DNA of 64,000 nucleotides from Bradyrhizobium sp. AUGA SZCCT0283 (GCF_018130385.1 NZ_JAFCLU010000017.1:1-64000); one strand, 5' to 3'. Positions 1-9,087 are shown, counted from the stretch's first letter. Numbers and translations are program-made. The notes: generated by a model from the sequence alone, not told the origin.

Positions 1-133
1 ACCAGCGGAAACTCTCGACGAATTTCTCCGAGTGAGCCATACATGAAGTGTTGCGACGACCGGTTGAATCCGCCCAGGATCGCCCGGTCAAGCCGGGCGA
101 CGACGAGTTTAATATGTGGGCCGCCCGCCCTCG

Positions 134-1342
134 CTACTCCCCCGCCTGCAGCTTGCGCGGCACGGGGAACAGCTCGGGCGTTTCGCTCTTGACGAAACGG
201 GGCACTTCCACCGGCGCGTCGGTCTTGCTGAAATCGAGTTCCTCGATCCGCCCGGCGCGTTTTTCGATCTTGTCGGCGGAGATCAGGATCTGGCGGACAT
301 CCTCGTTGACGTCGCCAAAGTGCTTTTGCAGCTTCAGCACGCGCTCGCGCAGGCGGCCGAGGTCGTCGCCCAGATTGAGCACCTCGGTGCGGATCTGGTC
401 GGCGGCATCGCGCATCCGCGCGTCTTTGAGGATCTGCTGCATCACCTGGATCGCCAGCATCAACAGCGAGGGCGACACCAGCACCACGCGGGCGCGGTAG
501 GCTTTCTGGATCACGTCGTCAAAACCGTCGTGGATTTCGGCATAGACCGATTCCGACGGCACGAACATCAGCGCGGTGTCCTGGGTCTCGCCTGATATCA
601 GATACTTCTCGGCGATGTCGTTGACGTGCTTCATCACGTCGTTGCGCAGGCGTTGCGTGGCGAATTTCTTTTCCTCGTCGCTGCGCGCGTCGTGCAGCGC
701 GGTCATCGCTTCCAGCGGAAATTTCGCGTCGATGCACAGCGGGCGCTGGTCGGGCAGAAACACCACGCAATCCGGCCGCTTCCCGGTCGAGAGCGTGTAC
801 TGGAACTCGTAGGCGCCCTGCGGCATGCCGTCCTGCACGATCGCTTCCATCCGCGCCTGGCCGAACGCGCCGCGCGACTGCTTGTTGGCAAGCACGTCGC
901 GCAGTGTCGTGACCTGCGAGGTCAGGTCGGTGAGATTCTTGTGCGCGTTGTCGATGATGCCGAGCCGCTCGTGCAGCACGCGGAGCGAATCCATGGTATG
1001 GCGCGTGGTCGCTTCCATCGATTGCCCGACGCGGTGGGTCACCGAATCCAGCCGTTCGTTGACCGCCCGGGTCATCTCGGACTGGCGGCCCACCAGCGCC
1101 TGCGCCATCGCGTCGACCCGGCCGGTGGACTCGCTCTGTGCCCGCAGCATCTCGCTCAGGCGCTCCTCCAACTCGTCGGCACGGATCACTTGGGCCATCG
1201 CCAGTTCCGCGCCCCGGCGGCCCGAGCGGGCGATGACGATGGCAATCGCCAGCAGCAGCACCAATGCGAGCGCGCCGAAGCCTGCCAGCGCCTCGCCGAC
1301 GCGGATCGGCAGGTCGCCGACGGAGAAGAGAATTTCGTTCAT
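134..1342 (-). CDS. rmuC: RmuC-family DNA recombination protein
   Basis: 402-residue RmuC-family protein, a group linked to limiting DNA rearrangement and carrying a nuclease-like core. The chosen ATG at 1342 puts a hydrophobic segment at about residues 15-35 (LALVLLLAIAIVIA), so the N terminus is probably membrane anchored. A long heptad-rich coiled-coil stretch follows (about residues 45-190). The conserved core includes CIDAKFPLEAM and the FVPSESVYAEI motif typical of the family. The frame stays open upstream to 2110, but that part lies antisense to def and has no family similarity. It is divergent from def. Family assignment is firm; biochemical role is known only by family. Confidence 0.93.
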   Translation of the reverse strand: MNEILFSVGDLPIRVGEALAGFGALALVLLLAIAIVIARSGRRGAELAMAQVIRADELEERLSEMLRAQSESTGRVDAMAQALVGRQSEMTRAVNERLDSVTHRVGQSMEATTRHTMDSLRVLHERLGIIDNAHKNLTDLTSQVTTLRDVLANKQSRGAFGQARMEAIVQDGMPQGAYEFQYTLSTGKRPDCVVFLPDQRPLCIDAKFPLEAMTALHDARSDEEKKFATQRLRNDVMKHVNDIAEKYLISGETQDTALMFVPSESVYAEIHDGFDDVIQKAYRARVVLVSPSLLMLAIQVMQQILKDARMRDAADQIRTEVLNLGDDLGRLRERVLKLQKHFGDVNEDVRQILISADKIEKRAGRIEELDFSKTDAPVEVPRFVKSETPELFPVPRKLQAGE

Positions 1343-1513
1343 CCGCGACTTGTAGCCCGATTCGCCGGCTTTCGCGAACGAAGAGGGAACATTTATGGTA
1401 AATGGCGGGTTAATTTTCGTGGTTAACGCACCGCTAAAAATCATGGTTAAGGTCGCCTTAACGGCTTCCCCAGCGCATTGACCCCGGCAAATCAGCAGCT
1501 TAAATCGCGCGCT

Positions 1514-2041
1514 ATGGCCCTGAGAGAAATCATCATCCTGCCGGACAAACAGCTCCGGCTGGTCTCCAAACCCGTCGAGAAGGTGACGACGGAGATCCGC
1601 AAGCTTGCCGACGACATGTTCGAGACCATGTACGACGCGCCCGGCATTGGGCTGGCGGCGATCCAGGTCGCGCAACCCTTGCGGCTGATCACCATGGACC
1701 TCGCCAAGAAGGACGAGAACGGCGAGACCAAGCCGAGGCCACGGGTGTTCATCAATCCGGAAATCATCTCCTCGTCGGAGGAATTGTCGGTCTACGAGGA
1801 GGGCTGCCTCTCGATCCCCGAATATTACGAGGAGGTCGAGCGCCCGGCCCAGGTCCGCATCCGCTTCACCGATCTCGACGGCAAGATGCACGAGGAGGAC
1901 GCCGACGGGCTGTTCGCCACCTGCATCCAGCACGAGATCGACCACCTCAACGGCGTGCTGTTCGTGGACTACCTGTCGAAGCTGAAGCGCGACCGCGTGT
2001 TGAAGAAGTTTACCAAAGCCGCCAAGCGCGCGGCGGAGTAG
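1514..2041 (+). CDS. def: Peptide deformylase
   Basis: Removes the N-formyl group from nascent proteins; metal-dependent cytosolic enzyme of 175 residues, normal for the family. All three signature motifs are visible: GIGLAAIQ, EGCLSIP (metal-binding Cys) and QHEIDHLNG (HExxH metal site and catalytic Glu). The ATG at 1514 is used because MALREII is the usual alphaproteobacterial start; an in-frame TTG at 1478 would add 12 unlikely residues. It is the first gene of a def-fmt-truA block, although a 176-base repeat-containing gap separates it from fmt, so a separate promoter is possible. Confidence 0.97.
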   Translation: MALREIIILPDKQLRLVSKPVEKVTTEIRKLADDMFETMYDAPGIGLAAIQVAQPLRLITMDLAKKDENGETKPRPRVFINPEIISSSEELSVYEEGCLSIPEYYEEVERPAQVRIRFTDLDGKMHEEDADGLFATCIQHEIDHLNGVLFVDYLSKLKRDRVLKKFTKAAKRAAE

Positions 2042-2057
2042 GCCCACTCTATCGACC

Positions 2058-2184
2058 GTCATGCCTGGCCTTGTCTCGGGCATCCGCGTCTTTCTGTCTT
2101 GCTGCACCAAAGACGTGGATGGCCGGGAGCGCAGACGAGTGTACGTAGTCTGCGCAAAGCAGACTACTATGCCCGGCCATGACG
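2058..2184. repeat. Interspersed palindromic repeat between def and fmt
   Basis: The gap between def and fmt holds outward-facing copies of a GTCATGCC(T/C)GGCC...GGGCATCCGCGTCTTT-type unit (split here), ending in ATGCCCGGCCATGACGG on the right. The same unit recurs at 8941-9064. This is the usual short interspersed palindromic repeat of Bradyrhizobium-like genomes; no coding content is seen. Confidence 0.7.
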
Positions 2185-2217
2185 GAATAAACTGAATCGT
2201 CCAGGGATTTCCGCCTC

Positions 2218-3150
2218 ATGCCTCTCCGTTTGATCTTCATGGGCACGCCCGATTTCGCGGTGCCGACGCTGCTGGAACTCGTGGCCCATGGTCATGAGGT
2301 CGTGGCTGTCTATACCCGCGCGCCGAAGCCGGCCGGGCGGGGCATGAAGCTGCAGCCGACGCCCGTGGAGCAGGAAGCGCGGCGGCTCGGTATTCCCGTG
2401 CTGACGCCAAGTACGCTGAAGACGCCGGAGGCGCTCGAGGAATTTCGCGCGCACAATGCCGATGCGGCCGTCGTCGTTGCCTACGGCATGATCCTGCCGC
2501 AGGCGATCCTCGATGCACCGCCGCTCGGCTGCTTCAACCTGCACGCTTCACTTTTGCCGCGCTGGCGCGGCGCAGCCCCGATCAACCGCGCCATCATGGC
2601 CGGCGATGCCGAGAGCGGCGTGATGGTGATGAAGATGGATGTCGGCCTCGACACCGGCGATGTCGCGATGGCCGAGCGGCTGCAGATCACGGACACCATG
2701 ACCGCCGCCGACCTGCATGACGCGCTGGCGCCGCTCGGCGCCGACCTGATGGTGCGCGCGATGGGCGGGCTTGAGCGCGGCGGGTTGAGGCTCAGCAAGC
2801 AGAGCGAAGACGGCGTCACCTACGCCGCCAAGATCGAGAAGGCCGAGGCGCGGATCGACTGGCAGCGGCCGGCGCGCGAGGTGCTGCGGCATATCCATGG
2901 CTTGTCGCCGTTCCCCGGCGCCTGGTGCGAAATCGCGAGCGATGGCGAACCGGCGCGTATCAAGATCCTGCGCTGCGAACCGGCTGAGGGATCCGGCACG
3001 CCGGGCGAGGTGCTCGACGACCGCCTGACCATTGCCTGCGGTGACGGCGCGATCCGCATCCTTGAACTGCAGCGCGCAGGCAAGGCGCCGATGAAGTCGG
3101 CGGATTTTTTGCGAGGCACGCCGCTCAAACCGCCGGCGCGGCTCGGCTGA
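2218..3150 (+). CDS. fmt: Methionyl-tRNA formyltransferase
   Basis: Formylates initiator Met-tRNA using 10-formyl-tetrahydrofolate, the step whose product def later trims. 310 residues, normal length. The N-terminal Rossmann-like domain begins MPLRLIFMGTPDFAVP, and the folate-binding/catalytic segment NLHASLLPRWRGAAP is present at about residues 108-122. The C-terminal OB-like domain follows. The stop TGA overlaps the truA ATG by one base (TGATG at 3148-3152), indicating translational coupling. Confidence 0.97.
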   Translation: MPLRLIFMGTPDFAVPTLLELVAHGHEVVAVYTRAPKPAGRGMKLQPTPVEQEARRLGIPVLTPSTLKTPEALEEFRAHNADAAVVVAYGMILPQAILDAPPLGCFNLHASLLPRWRGAAPINRAIMAGDAESGVMVMKMDVGLDTGDVAMAERLQITDTMTAADLHDALAPLGADLMVRAMGGLERGGLRLSKQSEDGVTYAAKIEKAEARIDWQRPAREVLRHIHGLSPFPGAWCEIASDGEPARIKILRCEPAEGSGTPGEVLDDRLTIACGDGAIRILELQRAGKAPMKSADFLRGTPLKPPARLG

Positions 3151-3887
3151 TGCCCCGCTACAAGCTCATCATCGAATATGACGGCACGCCGTTCTCGGGC
3201 TGGCAGATCCAGGACAACGCGCCGACCGTGCAGGGCGCGCTGGAAACGGCGGTGAAGGCGATCTGCGGCGAGGACGTGCGCGTCCATGGCTCGGGTCGTA
3301 CCGACGCCGGGGTGCACGCGCTGGCGCAGGTCGCGCATTGCAATATCCAAAAGCCGTTTCCGCCGGGGCGCTTGCGCGACGGGCTGAACGCGCATTTGCG
3401 CCCGCACCCGATCGGCGTGCTCTCGGCGGAAATCGTCGCCGATGATTTCGAAGCGCGTTTCTCCGCCAAAAAGCGCCACTACCGCTACCGCATCACCAAC
3501 ACCAGAGCCAACCTCGCACTCGATATCAAGCGCAGCTGGCGGATACCGCGCCATCTCGACACCGACGCGATGCACATCGCCGCCCAACGCCTGCTCGGCA
3601 AGCACGATTTCACGACCTTTCGCGACACCGAATGCCAGGCGAAATCGCCGGAGAAGACGCTCGACCAGCTCGACGTGACCAGGGAAGGCGACGCGGTTTC
3701 GATCCTCACTTCCGCACGCTCGTTCCTGCACAGCCAGGTGCGCTCGATGGTGGGCTCGCTGGTCTGGGTCGGCGAAGGCCGCTGGAGCGCCGACGACCTC
3801 GCCGCCGCGCTCGCCGCCCGCAACCGCGCCGCCTGCGGTCCGGTGGCGCCACCGGAGGGATTGTATCTGGTGCGGGTGGAGTATTAG
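3150..3887 (+). CDS. truA: tRNA pseudouridine(38-40) synthase TruA
   Basis: Converts uridines 38-40 of the tRNA anticodon stem-loop to pseudouridine. 245 residues, standard length. The catalytic aspartate lies in GSGRTDAGVHA at about residues 49-59, and the N-terminal YDGTPFSGWQIQ motif is typical. It is the last gene of the def-fmt-truA block and converges on dapE, with a long hairpin in the gap. Confidence 0.96.
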   Translation: MPRYKLIIEYDGTPFSGWQIQDNAPTVQGALETAVKAICGEDVRVHGSGRTDAGVHALAQVAHCNIQKPFPPGRLRDGLNAHLRPHPIGVLSAEIVADDFEARFSAKKRHYRYRITNTRANLALDIKRSWRIPRHLDTDAMHIAAQRLLGKHDFTTFRDTECQAKSPEKTLDQLDVTREGDAVSILTSARSFLHSQVRSMVGSLVWVGEGRWSADDLAAALAARNRAACGPVAPPEGLYLVRVEY

Positions 3888-3937
3888 GCGGCGGTGCCGT
3901 CTCGCACACCCATCGTCATACTCCGCGAAGGCGGGTA

Positions 3938-3990
3938 TCCAGTACGCCGCGGCTGCAGTGATTGATCGACACGTCACGGCGTACTGGATC
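3938..3990. terminator. Long hairpin between convergent truA and dapE
   Basis: ATCCAGTACGCCG at 3938-3950 is the exact reverse complement of CGGCGTACTGGAT at 3978-3990, giving a 13-bp stem, with further GGCGG/CCGCC pairing outside it. It lies between convergent genes and could stop transcription from both sides, but there is no clean T-run. It also resembles a dispersed palindromic repeat. Confidence 0.5.
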
Positions 3991-4040
3991 GTCCGCCCCA
4001 GTGCGCAATTGCGCACAAGGCGGACGATGGCGGTGGTGCA

Positions 4041-5207
4041 TCAGACAAAATACCTATCCAGCACCCCGCGATAGATCCGCGTCAGCTTCTCCAGATCGGC
4101 CACCGGCGTGCGCTCGTCGATCTGGTGCATGGTCTGGCCGACCAGGCCGAACTCGATCACCGGGCAATAGCCCGAGATGAAGCGCGCATCCGAGGTGCCG
4201 CCGGAGGTGGAGAGTTCCGGCTTGCGCCCCGTCACTTCCTCGATCGCGCTGACGGCGAGGTCGGTGAAGGCGCCGGGCTTGGTCACGAACACGTTGGAGT
4301 TGGAATATTCCCACACGATGCGGGCCCGGATGCGGTTACCGCAGGCCTTTGCCAGTCGTTCCTCGACCAGTGCGCGCAACGTTTCCTGGGTGTGGTTGTC
4401 GTTGAAGCGGATGTTGAATTTTGCGCGCGCCTGTCCCGGGATCACATTGCTGGCAGTGTTGCCGACATCGACGGAAGTGAATTCCAGGTTCGAGGCCTGG
4501 AACTGCGCGCTGCCGTGATCGAGCGGCTCGTCGGACAGCGCCACGATCAGCCGCGAAATATCCGGCACGGGGTTCGATGCCCGGTGCGGATAGGCGACAT
4601 GGCCCTGCACGCCGTCGACATAGAGCGTGCCGGATTGCGAGCCGCGGCGGCCGATCTTGATGCAGTCGCCTAGTGTCTCGACATTCGAGGGTTCGCCGAG
4701 CACGCAATGGTCGAATTTCTCGCCGCGTTCCGCGCACCACTTCAAGAGCTTGATGGTGCCGTTGACGGAAATGTCTTCCTCGTCGCCGGTGATCAAAAAC
4801 GAAATCGAGCCTTTGCCGTCCTTTTGCGGCCTGCCGCCGTTGTCGGCGAGATACTGCAGCACCGCGGCGACGCTGCAGGCGATGCCGCCCTTCATATCGA
4901 CCGCGCCGCGGCCATAGAGGAAGCCGTCCTTGATATCGCCGGAGAACGCGCCGAGCGTCCATGCGGTCTCGTCGCCCGCCGGCACCACGTCGGTATGTCC
5001 GGCAAAGGTGATATGCGGCGCGCTGTGGCCGATGCGGGCGTAGAGGTTGTCGATGTCGGCGGTGCCGGGTTCGCCGAAGGTGATGCGATGCACCTCGAAG
5101 CCGGCGTCTTTCAGCAGGCGCTCGAGGACGCCGAGCGCGCCGGCATCGGCGGGAGTGACAGAGGGGCAGCGGACGAGGTCGCGGGTAATGGAAACGGCGT
5201 CATTCAT
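4041..5207 (-). CDS. dapE: Succinyl-diaminopimelate desuccinylase
   Basis: Zn-dependent M20-family amidohydrolase that releases LL-diaminopimelate from N-succinyl-LL-DAP in lysine and peptidoglycan synthesis. 388 residues. Metal and catalytic motifs are visible: FAGHTDVVPAGD (His and Asp), GRGAVDMKGG (bridging Asp), ITGDEED (catalytic Glu) and VGQTMHQIDE near the C terminus (metal His). ATG 5207 is preferred over a start at 5222 because MNDAVSITRDLVRCPSV matches the family N terminus. The start overlaps the upstream DUF805 gene by 8 bases. It works with DapD, encoded nearby on the same strand. Confidence 0.96.
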   Translation of the reverse strand: MNDAVSITRDLVRCPSVTPADAGALGVLERLLKDAGFEVHRITFGEPGTADIDNLYARIGHSAPHITFAGHTDVVPAGDETAWTLGAFSGDIKDGFLYGRGAVDMKGGIACSVAAVLQYLADNGGRPQKDGKGSISFLITGDEEDISVNGTIKLLKWCAERGEKFDHCVLGEPSNVETLGDCIKIGRRGSQSGTLYVDGVQGHVAYPHRASNPVPDISRLIVALSDEPLDHGSAQFQASNLEFTSVDVGNTASNVIPGQARAKFNIRFNDNHTQETLRALVEERLAKACGNRIRARIVWEYSNSNVFVTKPGAFTDLAVSAIEEVTGRKPELSTSGGTSDARFISGYCPVIEFGLVGQTMHQIDERTPVADLEKLTRIYRGVLDRYFV

Positions 5208-5817
5208 AGCCCGGCTTAACACGCCAAACCGGCGGCGGGCTAGCTTTCCGCGGCACCATTTCGATCTCGCTCTGCTGGTCCCATCGCGGCCGCGTATCGC
5301 GCGGCGGAGGCGGCGTCAGCGGGTCGGCGCCGAACCGGTTGGTCTTTCGCGAGCCCTTCAGGCAGTACATTTCGACGAAGCCCCACACGGACAAGACGAA
5401 CACGATCAGGGCCGGCAGCATCATGAAGTAGGAATCGGGCAGCCGGTCGGCGAACTGGTTGTAGAGGCCGGGGATGACGAAAAACGGCACCATCCACCAG
5501 CCTCTCTTGTCGCGGTCGTGCAGCCGCTTGATCGAGGTGGCGAAGTAGGTCCACAGCAGCAACGAGATGCCGAGCAACTTGACGAGGAGTCTGGGAAGAT
5601 CGGCAAGTTTCAGCGTCCGGTAGACATCGGGATCCACCAGCTTGAAGATATCCTTGGTGCCCAAACTGAACGGTGTCGGCCCGCCGAACAGGCTCTGGAT
5701 CGCCACGATCGCAGCGCCCAGAACACTCAGCCCCCCCAAAATGACCGGCATCGCGAGCCACAATTTGGCGCGGTTGATGCGGCCGTCGAAACGGAACAGG
5801 TACCAGGTCCAGTCCAT
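5200..5817 (-). CDS. DUF805-family inner-membrane protein
   Basis: 205-residue membrane protein starting MDWTWYLFRFDGRINRAKLW, the hallmark N terminus of DUF805 (YhaH-type) proteins. Hydrophobic segments occur at about residues 20-45, 85-110 and 125-160, including LLGISLLLWTYFATSIKRLHDRD, split by the typical KRLHDR motif. The C terminus is soluble and proline/arginine rich. ATG 5817 is chosen because the family motif begins there; 28 further upstream residues look non-coding. It overlaps dapE by 8 bases, so the two are probably co-transcribed. Function of the family is unknown. Confidence 0.88.
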   Translation of the reverse strand: MDWTWYLFRFDGRINRAKLWLAMPVILGGLSVLGAAIVAIQSLFGGPTPFSLGTKDIFKLVDPDVYRTLKLADLPRLLVKLLGISLLLWTYFATSIKRLHDRDKRGWWMVPFFVIPGLYNQFADRLPDSYFMMLPALIVFVLSVWGFVEMYCLKGSRKTNRFGADPLTPPPPRDTRPRWDQQSEIEMVPRKASPPPVWRVKPGYE

Positions 5818-5988
5818 GCGCAATGCTCCGGGGGGCGGAAGCCCGCGGTCCGGTACGTTAGTCGCGCGGGAAAGTCCCCGGTTCGATTGGAGCGCTTTCA
5901 AGCGAAGTGGAGACCGGTTCGCGTTAAGAAAACGCGTCAGATCAAGAATCTAGAGCCCCGTTTCGATCCGATCGAAACGGAAAAGGCT

Positions 5989-6834
5989 CTAGTCCCGCAG
6001 CAGCTCGTTGATGCTGGTCTTGGAGCGGGTGCGCTCGTCGACGCGCTTCATGATCACGGCGCAGGCAGTGGACGGGCCGGGCTGGCCGTTCTTCAGGGGC
6101 TTGCCGGGCAGCGCGCCGGGAACCACCACCGAATATTCCGGAACCTCGCCGATGAAGATTTCGCCGGTCTCGCGGTCGACGATCTTGGTGGAGGCGCCGA
6201 GGAACACGCCCATCGCCAGCACCGCGCCCTTGCGCACGATCACGCCCTCCGCCACCTCGCTGCGCGCGCCGATGAAGCAGTCGTCCTCGACGATCACGGG
6301 CTCGGCCTGCAGCGGCTCCAGCACGCCGCCGATGCCGACGCCGCCGGAAATATGCACGCGCTTGCCGATCTGCGCGCAGCTTCCAACGGTGGACCAGGTG
6401 TCGATCATGGTCGCTTCATCGACATAGGCGCCGAGATTGACGAAGGACGGCATCAGCACGACGTTGCGGGCGATGAAGGCCGAGCGGCGTACGATCGCGC
6501 CGGGGACGGCGCGGAATCCGGCATCACGAAAACGATTCTCGCCCCAGCCCTCGAACTTCGAAGGCACCTTGTCCCACCACGACGCCTTGCCCGGGCCACC
6601 GGGAATAGCACTCATGTCATTGAGGCGGAACGACAACAGCACCGCCTTCTTCAGCCACTGATTGACCTTCCACTTGCCATCGGCCCCGCGTTCGGCGACG
6701 CGCGTCTCGCCCTTGTCGAGCAGTTCGAGCGCGTGATCCACGGCCTCGCGAACCTCGCCCTTGGTCGACGTCGAAATGCCGTCGCGGGCATCGAAGGCGG
6801 CGTTGACGGTGGATTCGAGTGCGGACAGGGACAT
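5989..6834 (-). CDS. dapD: Tetrahydrodipicolinate N-succinyltransferase
   Basis: Transfers succinyl from succinyl-CoA to tetrahydrodipicolinate, the step before DapC/DapE in lysine and DAP synthesis. 281 residues, normal length. The left-handed beta-helix hexapeptide repeats are clear in the middle (FVNLGAYVDEATMIDTW, then CAQIGKRVHISGGVGIGG). ATG 6834 (MSLSALESTVNAAF) is preferred; the open frame upstream to 6942 runs into a palindromic repeat. The dapD-dapE pair on one strand, separated by the DUF805 gene and a short gap, suits a pathway neighbourhood. Confidence 0.96.
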   Translation of the reverse strand: MSLSALESTVNAAFDARDGISTSTKGEVREAVDHALELLDKGETRVAERGADGKWKVNQWLKKAVLLSFRLNDMSAIPGGPGKASWWDKVPSKFEGWGENRFRDAGFRAVPGAIVRRSAFIARNVVLMPSFVNLGAYVDEATMIDTWSTVGSCAQIGKRVHISGGVGIGGVLEPLQAEPVIVEDDCFIGARSEVAEGVIVRKGAVLAMGVFLGASTKIVDRETGEIFIGEVPEYSVVVPGALPGKPLKNGQPGPSTACAVIMKRVDERTRSKTSINELLRD

Positions 6835-6910
6835 CGGGATTTCCTTGGGCTTTCGGGCGAAGTCGACGGGCTTTTTCGGGATTTGGGAGGGGAGAGTCAA
6901 GCTTCCGCTG

Positions 6911-7027
6911 TCGTCCCTGCGAACGCAGGGACCCATAACCACAGGTGTGGATTGATGTGATGGGTGTTTGCCACGGTGCCCTTACCGGCGGCCGCGGCGT
7001 ATGGGTCCCTGCGTTCGCAGGGACGAC
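6911..7027. repeat. Pair of inverted palindromic repeats between dapD and the HAD gene
   Basis: TCGTCCCTGCGAACGCAGGG at 6911-6930 followed by ACCCAT, and its inverted copy ATGGGTCCCTGCGTTCGCAG at 7001-7020. Each copy is itself a short palindrome and the two face each other across about 64 bases. A near-identical pair is found at 7746-7883. Confidence 0.75.
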
Positions 7028-7035
7028 CAAGAGCG

Positions 7036-7731
7036 CTATCCGCCGCCGCTCAACCTCTGCAAAAACCCCGTCAGATCATCCGTCACATGATCGACGTAAG
7101 CCGCATCCCGGCCTTCCAGCTCCCAGTCCTCGCGCACCACTTCCTTGGCGCCGTCGGGCACCACCAGCACCGTGGTCATGCCGAGCTGGTGCGGCACCAC
7201 GAGGTTGCGGGCGAGATCCTCGAACATCGCCGATTTCGCAGGGTCGACGCCATGGACGCGCAGGAATCTGTCGTAGGTCTGCGGCGCCGGCTTCGGTTCC
7301 AGTTCGGCGGCGATGATGTCGAACACCGCCTCGAAATGTTCTGTTATGCCGAGCCGTGCCAGCACCGCGCCGGCATGATCGGTCGAGCCGTTGGTCAGGA
7401 TCAGCTTGCGGCCGGGAAGTTTTGCGATCGCAGCCCCCATCGCCGGGTTCGGCTCCAGCGGCGAGTGATCGATCCTGTGGACGTAGGCCAGATAGTCGTC
7501 GGCATGCACGCCATGCACGGTCATCATGCCGCGCATGCTGGTGCCGTAGCGGCGGTAATAATCCTTCTGGATCACGCGGGCTTCTTCCGCGGAGATGTTC
7601 AAGAACGCGCTGATGAACTCGCCGATCCGGGCGTCGACCTGCTGCCACAGATTGACGTGATGCGGGTAGAGGGTGTTGTCGAGATCGAACACCCAGGTGT
7701 CGATATGCGTGAAGGGGCGGGGGGATGTCAT
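7036..7731 (-). CDS. Pyrimidine 5'-nucleotidase-like HAD hydrolase
   Basis: 231-residue HAD-superfamily hydrolase of the SDT1/pyrimidine 5'-nucleotidase group. Motif I is WVFDLDNTLYP (nucleophile Asp, second Asp), motif II is ILTNGS, motif III contains the Lys of ELEPKPAPQTYDRF, and motif IV is AMFEDLARNL. The helical cap contains the YYRRYGTSMRGM segment characteristic of this subfamily. Likely cytosolic dephosphorylation of nucleoside monophosphates or a related small phosphate ester; exact substrate cannot be read from sequence. Flanked on both sides by inverted repeat pairs. Confidence 0.88.
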   Translation of the reverse strand: MTSPRPFTHIDTWVFDLDNTLYPHHVNLWQQVDARIGEFISAFLNISAEEARVIQKDYYRRYGTSMRGMMTVHGVHADDYLAYVHRIDHSPLEPNPAMGAAIAKLPGRKLILTNGSTDHAGAVLARLGITEHFEAVFDIIAAELEPKPAPQTYDRFLRVHGVDPAKSAMFEDLARNLVVPHQLGMTTVLVVPDGAKEVVREDWELEGRDAAYVDHVTDDLTGFLQRLSGGG

Positions 7732-7745
7732 GACTCTCTCAGCCT

Positions 7746-7883
7746 GTCGTCCCTGCGAAAGCAGGGACCCATACGCCGTGTAGGTTGTTGGTAAGCACTG
7801 TGCGTGTTGCCTTCAATCGTGGTTGACGCCGGTGGCCATAGTTCAGCCCTGTGGCTATGGGTCCCTGCTTTCGCAGGGACGAC
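7746..7883. repeat. Second pair of inverted palindromic repeats
   Basis: GTCGTCCCTGCGAAAGCAGG starts at 7746 and its inverted copy ATGGGTCCCTGCTTTCGCAG at 7857, separated by about 84 bases. It is the same repeat family as 6911-7027, differing in the loop (AAAG instead of AACG). Confidence 0.75.
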
Positions 7884-7906
7884 GATAGAGCGGGGCCAAC
7901 GTCCCA

Positions 7907-8893
7907 TCACGGCATCGCAAATCGCAGCGTCTTGCCGCCGCTACTCATGTCGACCGGCGCAAAACCGGTCGCGGCAAGCCCGCGGGTACCGCAATCGCCC
8001 TGTTCGGAGACTTCGAACTTGCTTTCGCGCGTGCAGAGCTCTTTCGGGCCGCCCCAGTTCAGCGGCTTGTCCCTGTATTTGACAGCGCGGTTTTCACCGT
8101 CGACCGCTTCGGCAAAGCTGTAGACCTGCTTGGGCTGGCCGGTCACATCGGGATGCAGGCACTTGCCGGGATCGATGCGGTACCAGCCGCGGCTGGTCAC
8201 GGCCTTGCCGTCGTCGGTGGCGACCGCCGCCATGATCTTGTGCGGCGTGTCGTTGCACCAGGTCAGCCCCGAAGAGGAGGGCTTTTGCACCGCCTCGATC
8301 ATGGTGGTGAAGAAATTTTGCGACTGCACGATATCAGCGGCGAGCCCGCGGCTTCTCAGGAACGCTGCGAGGGCGCCTTGCGTCTTCGGCCCGTCGACGC
8401 CGTCGATCGGCGCGGCGTCATAGCCGGCGATGACTAGCAGCCGCTGGATGCCGGCGAGCCGCGCCTGCTCGTCGTCATATTCGGAATCCTCGGCGAGATA
8501 GGCGACCAGGTTGCCGTCGTCGGTCCGCGTCGGCGTGATCTGCGTGAACGGCGCGGGCGTCTGTCCGCCGCGGCACTGGCGGGCGGCGGCGATGACGAAA
8601 TTATCCGGCGCGATGCACAGCATGTCGCTGCCGTTCTGCGGGATCGGCGAGGCGCCGTAGACGCCAAGCGCGCGTGCATTCAGCAAGATGCGGTCGGCGG
8701 TCAGCGCGCCCTGCATCACCACGCGGCAGGCCGCGGGATCGATCCGGAACCAGCCCCGCGTCGCGGTTGCCGCTTTGTCGTCGATGCCGATCGCGGCCTC
8801 GACCACATAGCTCATGCGGTTGCAGAGTTTCAGGTCGGCGAAGGCGGGCAGGGAGGAAACGAACAGCGAGATCGCCGCGGCCGGCAGCGACAT
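7907..8893 (-). CDS. Secreted protein with two DUF1036 domains
   Basis: 328 residues from ATG 8893. The N terminus MSLPAAAISLFVSSLPAFA reads as a signal peptide cut after AFA. Two DUF1036 modules are seen: one right after the signal (LCNRMSYVVEAAIG...RGWFRIDP) and one in the C-terminal half (WCNDTPHKIMAAVA...SRGWYRIDP). Between them, about residues 155-215, is a helical stretch resembling a peptidoglycan-binding fold (RLLVIAGYDAAPIDGVDG). A TTG at 8938 would add arginine-rich residues to the n-region and is a possible alternative start. Periplasmic location is inferred; the role of DUF1036 is not known. Confidence 0.85.
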   Translation of the reverse strand: MSLPAAAISLFVSSLPAFADLKLCNRMSYVVEAAIGIDDKAATATRGWFRIDPAACRVVMQGALTADRILLNARALGVYGASPIPQNGSDMLCIAPDNFVIAAARQCRGGQTPAPFTQITPTRTDDGNLVAYLAEDSEYDDEQARLAGIQRLLVIAGYDAAPIDGVDGPKTQGALAAFLRSRGLAADIVQSQNFFTTMIEAVQKPSSSGLTWCNDTPHKIMAAVATDDGKAVTSRGWYRIDPGKCLHPDVTGQPKQVYSFAEAVDGENRAVKYRDKPLNWGGPKELCTRESKFEVSEQGDCGTRGLAATGFAPVDMSSGGKTLRFAMP

Positions 8894-8940
8894 CAAGAAA
8901 CGCGTCAATGCTGAGCGACGTGGGCGCCTCGTTCTCAACT

Positions 8941-9064
8941 CGTCATGCCCGGGCTTGACCCGGGCATCCACGTCTTTCTTCTCGCTGTCGACAAAGGCTG
9001 TCATGGCCGGGCATAGGCGAGCGGAAGCGACGCCGTCCTTTGGACGGCTATGCCCGGCCATGAC
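8941..9064. repeat. Interspersed palindromic repeat cluster
   Basis: CGTCATGCCCGGGCTTGACC begins the left unit; the right unit ends GCTATGCCCGGCCATGACG. Same family as 2058-2184. Open reading frames extend through it, but these are repeat-derived and not trusted as protein N termini. Confidence 0.7.
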
Positions 9065-9087
9065 GACTTTCTTTTGCCGCTCGTGCA

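Noticed and set aside
1343..2110. N-terminal extension of the RmuC frame by 256 residues
   Set aside because: It runs antisense through def and a palindromic repeat and has no similarity to the family; the ATG at 1342 begins a membrane segment typical of RmuC.
5047..6960. 637-residue plus-strand frame opposite dapE, DUF805 and dapD
   Set aside because: Long only because of G+C-rich antisense codons; all three opposing genes have clear family motifs.
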